From NCBI RefSeq assembly GCF_003752025.1, contig NZ_RJKR01000005.1, forward strand, positions 248,001-312,000: 64,000 nt of DNA, given 5' to 3'. A model generated the notes under the pieces. It was not told the DNA's origin, searched no databases, and saw nothing but the letters and a program-made list of their open reading frames with translations. Made by a program: the position numbers and the translations under genes. The stretch is from Curtobacterium sp. PhB115 (GTDB taxonomy: Bacteria; Actinomycetota; Actinomycetes; Actinomycetales; Microbacteriaceae). Numbering within the stretch: position 1 is the first letter of the stretch; every line of letters begins with the position of its first letter. Of this stretch, positions 57,958-64,000 are shown piece by piece.

Positions 57958-58281
57958 TCACTTCTTCAGGACGCGGACCAGTTTGCGCAGGACGGTGCCG
58001 GTCACCCAGACGAGCGGGATGCTCACTGCGACGAGGGAGATGAGGTTGGGCTCGAACTCGAGGTCCTTGCCGGGGCGTCGGACGTACGCGCCGATGGGGA
58101 TGGAGACGGACCCGCCGCCCCCACCGCCGTTGTCGTCGCCGTCCCCGCCGCCGCCGAAGCCGAACCAGCCGAGGGACACCGGGATGAGGGTCTGGTCTCC
58201 GACCTCGACGGGTTCTCCGTAGTTCGTGGAGACCCCGATCGGGCGGACCTTGTCTGCGATCTGCGTGACGATGTTGGCCAT
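57958..58281 (-). CDS. GerW/YtfJ-like protein
   Basis: 107 residues. The motif VSTNYGEPVEVGDQTLIPVSLGWFGFGGGGDGDDNGGGGGGSVSIPIGAYVRR is that of the GerW family, named for a Bacillus spore germination protein but common in non-sporulating actinobacteria, where the role is unknown. A hydrophobic segment near the C-terminus (LISLVAVSIPLVWVTGTVL) may anchor it. TACCGT seven bases before the ATG and no ribosome site indicate a leaderless mRNA. Confidence 0.85.
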   Translation of the reverse strand: MANIVTQIADKVRPIGVSTNYGEPVEVGDQTLIPVSLGWFGFGGGGDGDDNGGGGGGSVSIPIGAYVRRPGKDLEFEPNLISLVAVSIPLVWVTGTVLRKLVRVLKK

Positions 58282-58409
58282 GCGCGCGACGGTACTCGTC
58301 CGTCCCTCCACAGGCCGCGACATCCGCGAACCGTCCACAGCTGGTGCTTGTCTGCGGACAGCGACGGAGGCCGTCGATATCTTGACGTGACACCCCCATG
58401 GAGGACCGT

Positions 58410-60644
58410 TTGCACACCTGGCCCGGCAACCCTTATCCCCTCGGGGCGACCTACGACGGGAGCGGAACGAACTTCGCGCTCTTCAGCGAGGTCGCCGAGC
58501 GCGTGGAGCTCTGCCTGTTCGACGCGGACGGCACCGAGGAGCGCGTCCCCCTCGTCGAGGTCGACGCCTACGTCTGGCACGCGTACCTGCCGAACGTCGG
58601 CCCCGGGCAGGAGTACGGCTTCCGCGTCCAGGGCCCGTACGACCCCGAGTCCGGCGCGCGCTGCAACCCGTCCAAGCTGCTGCTCGACCCGTACGCGAAG
58701 GCGACGAGCGGCGAGATCGACTGGGACCAGTCCCTGTTCTCGTACACGTTCGGCGACCCCGACTCGACGAACGACGACGACTCCGCCACGCACATGATGA
58801 AGGGCGTGGTCATCAACCCGTTCTTCGACTGGCAGGGCGACCGCGCACCGCGCACCCCGTACGGCGAGACCGTGATCTACGAGGCCCACGTGAAGGGCCT
58901 CACCGAGACGCACCCCGACATCCCGGAAGAGCAGCGCGGCACGTACGCCGGCGTCTCGCACCCGGCGATCATCGAGCACCTGAAGAACCTCGGCATCACG
59001 ACGCTCGAGCTCATGCCGGTGCACCAGTTCGTGAACGACTCGACCCTGCAGGACAAGGGGCTGTCGAACTACTGGGGTTACAACACCATCGGCTTCTTCG
59101 CGCCGCACTCGTCGTACTCGTCGTCGGGCGACCAGGGCCAGCAGGTCCAGGAGTTCAAGACGATGGTGCGCGAGCTGCACCGTGCGGGCATCGAGGTCGT
59201 CCTCGACGTCGTCTACAACCACACCGCCGAGGGGAACCACCTCGGCCCCACGCTGTCGTTCCGCGGCATCGACAACGCGGCCTACTACCGCCTGGTCGAC
59301 GACGACAAGCGCTACTACATGGACTACACGGGCACCGGGAACTCGCTCAACGTCGGGCACCCGCACTCACTGCAGCTCATCCTGGACTCGCTCCGCTACT
59401 GGGTCACCGAGATGCACGTCGACGGCTTCCGCTTCGACCTGGCGTCGGCGCTCGCCCGTGAGTTCTACGAGGTCGACCGGCTCTCCGCCTTCTTCGAGCT
59501 CGTGCAGCAGGACCCGATCGTGTCCCAGGTGAAGCTCATCGCCGAGCCGTGGGACGTCGGCCCCGGCGGCTACCAGGTGGGCAACTTCCCGCCGCAGTGG
59601 TCCGAGTGGAACGGCAAGTACCGCGACACCGTCCGTGACTTCTGGCGCGGCGAGTCCTCGACCCTCGGCGAGTTCGCCTCGCGCATCTCGGGCTCGGCGG
59701 ACCTGTACGAGCACGACGGCCGCACGCCCAAGGCGAGCATCAACTTCATCACCGCCCACGACGGCTTCACGCTGTACGACCTCGTCGCCTACAACGACAA
59801 GCACAACGAGGCCAACGGCGAGGACAACAACGACGGCGAGAGCCACAACCGGTCGTGGAACTCCGGGGTCGAGGGGCCGACCGACGACGAGTCCGTGAAC
59901 GCCCTGCGGCTGCAGCGCCGTCGGAACTTCCTCGCGACGCTGCTCCTCAGCCAGGGCGTGCCGATGATCGCGCACGGTGACGAGCTCGGCCGCTCGCAGT
60001 CCGGCAACAACAACGTCTACGCGCAGGACTCCGAGCTCAGCTGGATCGACTGGGAGACCGCGGACGAGGACCTCGTCCAGTTCACGGCGGACGTGGTCAA
60101 GCTCCGACACGACCACCCGACGTTCCGCCGGACCCGGTACTTCAACGGCCGCCCGGTCCGTCGTGGCGAGGGCGAGCCCCTGCCCGACGTGGTGTGGCTG
60201 ACGCCCTCCGGCGACGCCATGGACCCGGAGGACTGGGACTCCGGCTTCGGCAAGAGCGTCGGCATGTACCTGAACGGCGACGGCATCCGCGGGCGCGACT
60301 CCCGCGGTGAGCGCGTCACCGACGTCGGCTTCCTGACGTACTTCAACGCGCACGACGACGTCGTGACGTTCACCCTGCCGCCGGAGGAGTACTCCCCCGG
60401 ATGGACCGTGCGCATCGACACCGCCGAGCCCGGTGCTCGGGACGAGGTCATCGACGCCGGCACGCCGCTCGACGTGCCCGCCCGGTCGATGATCGTGCTC
60501 CGTGCCGAGCCGGACCACGAGGTCTCGGTGACCCCGGTCGAGGTCCAGCACCACGCCGGCGCCCCGGAGCCCCGTGCGCCGCAGGACGCCGTGACGCCCT
60601 CGAACCCCGCGGGCTCGACCGCGCCGAGCGGAACCGCCCGATGA
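58410..60644 (+). CDS. glgX: Glycogen debranching enzyme GlgX
   Basis: About 744 residues, a GH13 isoamylase-type enzyme that hydrolyses alpha-1,6 branch points of glycogen or limit dextrins. A CBM48 domain (FALFSEVAERVELCLFD) is followed by the catalytic barrel: DVVYNHTAEG, DGFRFDLASAL (nucleophile Asp), AEPWD (acid Glu) and FITAHDGFTLYDL. The start is uncertain: TTG at 58410 has GGAGG five bases upstream and gives MHTWPGNPYPLG, matching the usual family start; ATG at 58398 lacks a ribosome site. It overlaps treY by four bases. Confidence 0.95.
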   Translation: MHTWPGNPYPLGATYDGSGTNFALFSEVAERVELCLFDADGTEERVPLVEVDAYVWHAYLPNVGPGQEYGFRVQGPYDPESGARCNPSKLLLDPYAKATSGEIDWDQSLFSYTFGDPDSTNDDDSATHMMKGVVINPFFDWQGDRAPRTPYGETVIYEAHVKGLTETHPDIPEEQRGTYAGVSHPAIIEHLKNLGITTLELMPVHQFVNDSTLQDKGLSNYWGYNTIGFFAPHSSYSSSGDQGQQVQEFKTMVRELHRAGIEVVLDVVYNHTAEGNHLGPTLSFRGIDNAAYYRLVDDDKRYYMDYTGTGNSLNVGHPHSLQLILDSLRYWVTEMHVDGFRFDLASALAREFYEVDRLSAFFELVQQDPIVSQVKLIAEPWDVGPGGYQVGNFPPQWSEWNGKYRDTVRDFWRGESSTLGEFASRISGSADLYEHDGRTPKASINFITAHDGFTLYDLVAYNDKHNEANGEDNNDGESHNRSWNSGVEGPTDDESVNALRLQRRRNFLATLLLSQGVPMIAHGDELGRSQSGNNNVYAQDSELSWIDWETADEDLVQFTADVVKLRHDHPTFRRTRYFNGRPVRRGEGEPLPDVVWLTPSGDAMDPEDWDSGFGKSVGMYLNGDGIRGRDSRGERVTDVGFLTYFNAHDDVVTFTLPPEEYSPGWTVRIDTAEPGARDEVIDAGTPLDVPARSMIVLRAEPDHEVSVTPVEVQHHAGAPEPRAPQDAVTPSNPAGSTAPSGTAR

Positions 60645-63148
60645 GCACCGGCACCCCGGGGTCGGGGCGCCGCGTCCCCGTCTCGACGTACCGGCTGCAG
60701 GTCTCGGCGGACTTCGACCTGTCGGCCGCCCGTGACCTCGTCGACTACGTGCACGACCTCGGCGCCGACTGGCTCTACCTGTCGCCGGTGCTGCGGGCCG
60801 AGCCGGGCTCGGACCACGGCTACGACGTCGTGGACCACACCCTGGTCGACCCGGAGCGCGGCGGCGACGACGCGCTCCGGGCCCTGGCCGACGCCGCACA
60901 CGCGGTGGGACTCGGCGTGCTCGTCGACGTCGTGCCGAACCACGTCGGCGTCGCCACCCCCGCGGTGAACCCGTGGTGGTGGTCCCTGCTCGAACTCGGT
61001 CAGGGCTCCCCGGTGGCCTGGGCGTTCGACGTCGACTGGGCCGCCGGCGACGGTCGGGTGCGGGTCCCCGTGCTCGACGACCGGCTGCTCGACGCGGTCT
61101 CGCTCGACACGTCCGACGCCGACCGACCGGTGCTGCGGGTCGGCGACACGGCGTACCCCACCGCTCCCGGCACCGTGCACGACGGCGACGACGTCGCCGC
61201 AGTGCACGCCCGACAGCACTACGAGTTCGTGCACTGGAAGCGGGCCGACCACGAGCTCAACTACCGGCGGTTCTTCGCGGTGAACACGCTCGCGGCCATC
61301 CGGGTGGAGGAGCCCGAGGTGTTCGCGGCCTCGCACGCGGTCATCGGGGCCTGGTTCCGTGACGGACTCGTCGACGGGCTCCGCATCGACCACCCCGACG
61401 GGGTGTACGACCCTGCCGGGTACCTGCAGGACCTGGCCGAGCTCACCGGCGGCGCGTACACGCTCGTCGAGAAGATCCTCGAGCCCGGCGAGCAGCTGCC
61501 GAGCTCCTGGCCGGTCGACGGCACCACGGGCTACGACGCGCTCGGCGTGCTCGACCGCGTCTTCATCGACCCCGCCGGCGAACCGGCGCTGACCGCGGCA
61601 TCCGGTGCAGAACCCGCCGACTGGCAGCAGCTGACCCACGACACCCGACGCGGCATCGCGGACGGCATCCTCGGCAGCGAGGTCGAACGACTCGCCCGCC
61701 TGCTGGGTCCCGGCACCGCGACGATCGGGTCCGACCCCGTGCCGCACGCCCGGATCGTGGACGCCGTCGCCGAGGTCGTGGCGTCGTTCGACGTCTACCG
61801 CACCTACCTGCCCGAGGGCGTGCACCACCTGGTGACCGCGCTCGAACGCGCCGCCGAGTCCCGTCCGGACCTGGACGACGTCATCGACCGGATCGCCCCG
61901 GCCCTCGTCGACCCGACGAACGCCGCGGCGCTCCGCCTGCAGCAGACGAGCGGCATGGTGATGGCGAAGGGGGTCGAGGACACCGCCTTCTACCGGACGT
62001 CCCGCCTGAGCTCCCTGAGCGAGGTCGGCGGCGACCCGAGCGTGTTCTCGGTGTCCGTCGACGCCTTCCACCAGGCGCAGCGCGACCGGCTCGGCAGCTG
62101 GCCGGACACGATGACGACCCTCACCACGCACGACACGAAGCGCAGCGAGGACACCCGTGCGCGGATCGCCGTGCTCGCCGAACTCGGTGACGAGTGGGCG
62201 GCGACCCTCGACCGGTTGCAGTCCCTCGTCCCGCTCGAGGACCGCGTCTTCGCCGACCTGCTCTGGCAGGCGGTCGTCGGCGCGCGTCCCGCCAGTCGTG
62301 AGCGGTTGCACGCGTACGCCGAGAAGGCCTCGCGCGAAGCCGGCGACAGCACCACCTGGACCGAACCCGACCAGGACTTCGAACGGCGCATGCACGCGCT
62401 CGTCGACGCCGCGTTCGACGATCCGGCCGTGGTCGCGGTGCTGGACGCCCTCGACGAGCGGATCGACGCCGCCGGGTGGTCGAACGGCCTCGCGCAGAAG
62501 CTCGTGCAGCTCACCGCGCCCGGCGTCCCCGACGTCTACCAGGGCACGGAGTTCTGGGACCGCTCCCTCGTCGACCCCGACAACCGGCGGGCGGTGGACT
62601 ACGTCGAACGGCGCCACGTGCTCGCCGAACTCGACGGCCCGGACGACGACGGACCGGAGGACCTGCCCGCGATCGGCATCGACGGTGCGGCGAAGCTCCT
62701 CGTGACGACCCGTGCACTGCGGGCCCGTCGTGACCACCCGGACCTGTTCACCCGGTACCTCGCACTCGAGGCCACCGGCAGCGCGGCGGACCACGTGCTC
62801 GCCTTCGACCGCGGGGGTGCCGTCACGGTCGCCACACGCCTGCCCATCGGTCTCGGACGGGTCGGCGGGTGGGGCGACACCCTGGTGCACCCCACCCCGG
62901 TCGACCGCGTCGACCTGCTGACCGGGCGCCACGTCCCCGCGGCCCGGGGCATCCGCCTCGACGAGCTGCTCGCCACCTACCCGGTCGCCCTCCTCGTCCC
63001 GGTGGGCGCGGTCGGTGAACCCGGCCACGTCGACACCGTGACCGCCGCGTCGGACGCGGGGCGCGCCTCCCGGCCGTCCGCCGACCCGACGGACGCCACC
63101 GAGACGCCGGAGCAGGCCGAGATCGACATCCTGGAGGGCCACGCATGA
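60641..63148 (+). CDS. treY: Maltooligosyl trehalose synthase
   Basis: 835 residues. GH13 enzyme that isomerises the reducing end of maltodextrins to an alpha,alpha-1,1 linkage. Family landmarks: [129 protein letters not shown] and [18 protein letters not shown] Pro/Ala/Asp-rich C-terminal tail is present. The starts and stops of glgX, treY and treZ overlap (ATGA), so the three are translated together. Confidence 0.96.
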   Translation: MSTGTPGSGRRVPVSTYRLQVSADFDLSAARDLVDYVHDLGADWLYLSPVLRAEPGSDHGYDVVDHTLVDPERGGDDALRALADAAHAVGLGVLVDVVPNHVGVATPAVNPWWWSLLELGQGSPVAWAFDVDWAAGDGRVRVPVLDDRLLDAVSLDTSDADRPVLRVGDTAYPTAPGTVHDGDDVAAVHARQHYEFVHWKRADHELNYRRFFAVNTLAAIRVEEPEVFAASHAVIGAWFRDGLVDGLRIDHPDGVYDPAGYLQDLAELTGGAYTLVEKILEPGEQLPSSWPVDGTTGYDALGVLDRVFIDPAGEPALTAASGAEPADWQQLTHDTRRGIADGILGSEVERLARLLGPGTATIGSDPVPHARIVDAVAEVVASFDVYRTYLPEGVHHLVTALERAAESRPDLDDVIDRIAPALVDPTNAAALRLQQTSGMVMAKGVEDTAFYRTSRLSSLSEVGGDPSVFSVSVDAFHQAQRDRLGSWPDTMTTLTTHDTKRSEDTRARIAVLAELGDEWAATLDRLQSLVPLEDRVFADLLWQAVVGARPASRERLHAYAEKASREAGDSTTWTEPDQDFERRMHALVDAAFDDPAVVAVLDALDERIDAAGWSNGLAQKLVQLTAPGVPDVYQGTEFWDRSLVDPDNRRAVDYVERRHVLAELDGPDDDGPEDLPAIGIDGAAKLLVTTRALRARRDHPDLFTRYLALEATGSAADHVLAFDRGGAVTVATRLPIGLGRVGGWGDTLVHPTPVDRVDLLTGRHVPAARGIRLDELLATYPVALLVPVGAVGEPGHVDTVTAASDAGRASRPSADPTDATETPEQAEIDILEGHA

Positions 63149-64000
63149 CCGCACCCGACCGATACGCCGTGTGGGCTCCCGAGCCGGACCGCGTCCGGCT
63201 GGTGGTCGACGACGTCGAGTACCAGCTCACCCGTCGCGACGACGACTGGTGGGCGACCGACGCGATCATGCCGGTCGTCGGCGCCCGGTACGGCTTCCGC
63301 ATCGGCGACGACGACGCCGTGCGGCCGGACCCCCGCAGCCGGCACCAGCCGGACGGCGTGCACGGACCGTCCGAAGTGGTGGACCCCGCCCGGTTCGCGT
63401 GGACCGACGAGTCGTGGACCGGCCGCCCGGCCCGCGGTGCCGTGATCTACGAGCTGCACGTCGGCACCTACACGCCCGAGGGCACGCTCGACGCCGCGGC
63501 CCAGAAGCTCGACCACCTCGTCGAGCTCGGGGTCGAGTTCGTCGAGCTGCTCCCCGTCAACGCCGTGAACGGCGAGTGGAACTGGGGCTACGACGGTGTC
63601 GGCTGGTTCTCGGTGCACGCGCCGTACGGCGGCCCGGACGCCTACGACCGGTTCGTCGACACCGCCCACGCGCTCGGCCTCGGCGTCATCCAGGACGTCG
63701 TCCACAACCACCTCGGGCCGAGCGGCAACTACCTGCCGCTGTACGGGCCGTACCTGCTGCAGGGACTCGGCAACACGTGGGGCGACTCCGTCAACGTCGA
63801 GCACCCGGAGGTCCGTCGGTACGTGCTCGACAACGTCCGGATGTGGTTCCGGGACCACCACGTCGACGGGCTCCGGCTCGACGCCGTGCACGCCCTGCGC
63901 GACACCACCCGGCCGCACGTGCTCGCGGCGATGGCCGACGAGACCGACGCGTACTCGTCGTTCGTCGGGCGACCGCTCTCCCTCATCGCGGAGTCGGACC
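63145..64000 (+). CDS. treZ: Malto-oligosyltrehalose trehalohydrolase (partial, 3' end outside window)
   Basis: 285 residues visible. GH13 enzyme releasing trehalose from maltooligosyl trehalose. Visible parts are the N-terminal CBM48-like domain ([22 protein letters not shown]), [97 protein letters not shown] and [13 protein letters not shown] with the nucleophile Asp; the acid Glu of IAES is at the window edge. The ATG overlaps the treY stop. Confidence 0.96.
   Translation, partial: MTAPDRYAVWAPEPDRVRLVVDDVEYQLTRRDDDWWATDAIMPVVGARYGFRIGDDDAVRPDPRSRHQPDGVHGPSEVVDPARFAWTDESWTGRPARGAVIYELHVGTYTPEGTLDAAAQKLDHLVELGVEFVELLPVNAVNGEWNWGYDGVGWFSVHAPYGGPDAYDRFVDTAHALGLGVIQDVVHNHLGPSGNYLPLYGPYLLQGLGNTWGDSVNVEHPEVRRYVLDNVRMWFRDHHVDGLRLDAVHALRDTTRPHVLAAMADETDAYSSFVGRPLSLIAESD

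Noticed and set aside
60017-63154. Minus-strand open frame of over 1,000 codons across glgX-treY
   Set aside because: Antisense shadow; the plus strand encodes complete GH13 enzymes with catalytic motifs.

Overview
The window is very GC-rich, densely coded DNA that looks chromosomal. Gene content and order suggest a Gram-positive actinobacterium of the family Microbacteriaceae, most likely a Curtobacterium-type organism (inference from gene order tig-clpP1-clpP2-clpX, a mycothiol-reductase-like DsbA protein, an actinobacterial LexA box, TANNNT -10 boxes with leaderless starts, and dispersed GC-rich intergenic hairpins). No plasmid, prophage, transposase or CRISPR signature was seen. Four tRNA genes are present: Pro(UGG), Gly(UCC), Arg(UCU) and His(GUG).

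Layout. 1-5.5 kb: protein quality control (tig, clpP1, clpP2, clpX, minus strand), with a plus-strand copper pair (YcnI-like, CopC) between clpP2 and clpX. 5.4-8.9 kb: tRNA-Pro, a small membrane protein, tRNA-Gly, and a SulP transporter coupled to an AI-2E-type permease. 9.1-15.1 kb: one 6-kb gene for a sortase-anchored (LAFTG) repeat surface protein. 15-20.4 kb: a DUF1905 protein, a probable SOS-controlled small gene under a perfect LexA box, a 50-residue protein, an EamA exporter with a two-component system, and an AraC-type regulator. 20.4-28.1 kb: membrane protein, serine hydrolase, PaiB-like protein plus amidohydrolase, Nei-type glycosylase plus rpiB, and a head-to-head XRE-cupin/GNAT pair whose start codons overlap. 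27.4-40.2 kb: DsbA-like mycothiol reductase homologue, pepN, MscS channel plus truncated globin, SDR protein, thioesterases, ettA, a secreted protein, an SSB paralogue with a His-Asp tail, msrA and small proteins.

40.3-48.9 kb: a membrane-anchored Ala/Pro/Thr-rich protein, tRNA-Arg, a nonulosonic-acid-type glycosylation trio (cytidylyltransferase, NeuB-like synthase, putative glycosyltransferase), a thioredoxin-fold protein, a MarR-MFS operon with a clear double operator, a 630-bp intergenic array of hairpin repeats, and orn. 48.9-53.9 kb: tRNA-His, a zincin-like metallopeptidase, a flavin monooxygenase pair probably for organosulfur use, and an MHS transporter. 53.9-57.8 kb: a TPP-riboswitch-controlled thiamine-type ECF transporter in which both ATPases and the EcfT membrane protein are fused into one polypeptide, followed by a P-loop kinase. 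58-64 kb: a GerW-like protein, then glgX-treY-treZ for converting glycogen to trehalose (treZ runs off the window).

Main points for a second look: the SOS-box small gene, the overlapping leaderless start codons, the fused ECF transporter carrying a copy of an intergenic repeat inside its coding sequence, the SSB His tail, the 46-bp duplication at the end of the NeuB gene, and several families of dispersed hairpins. Nothing here can be proven to be a wholly new system from sequence alone.
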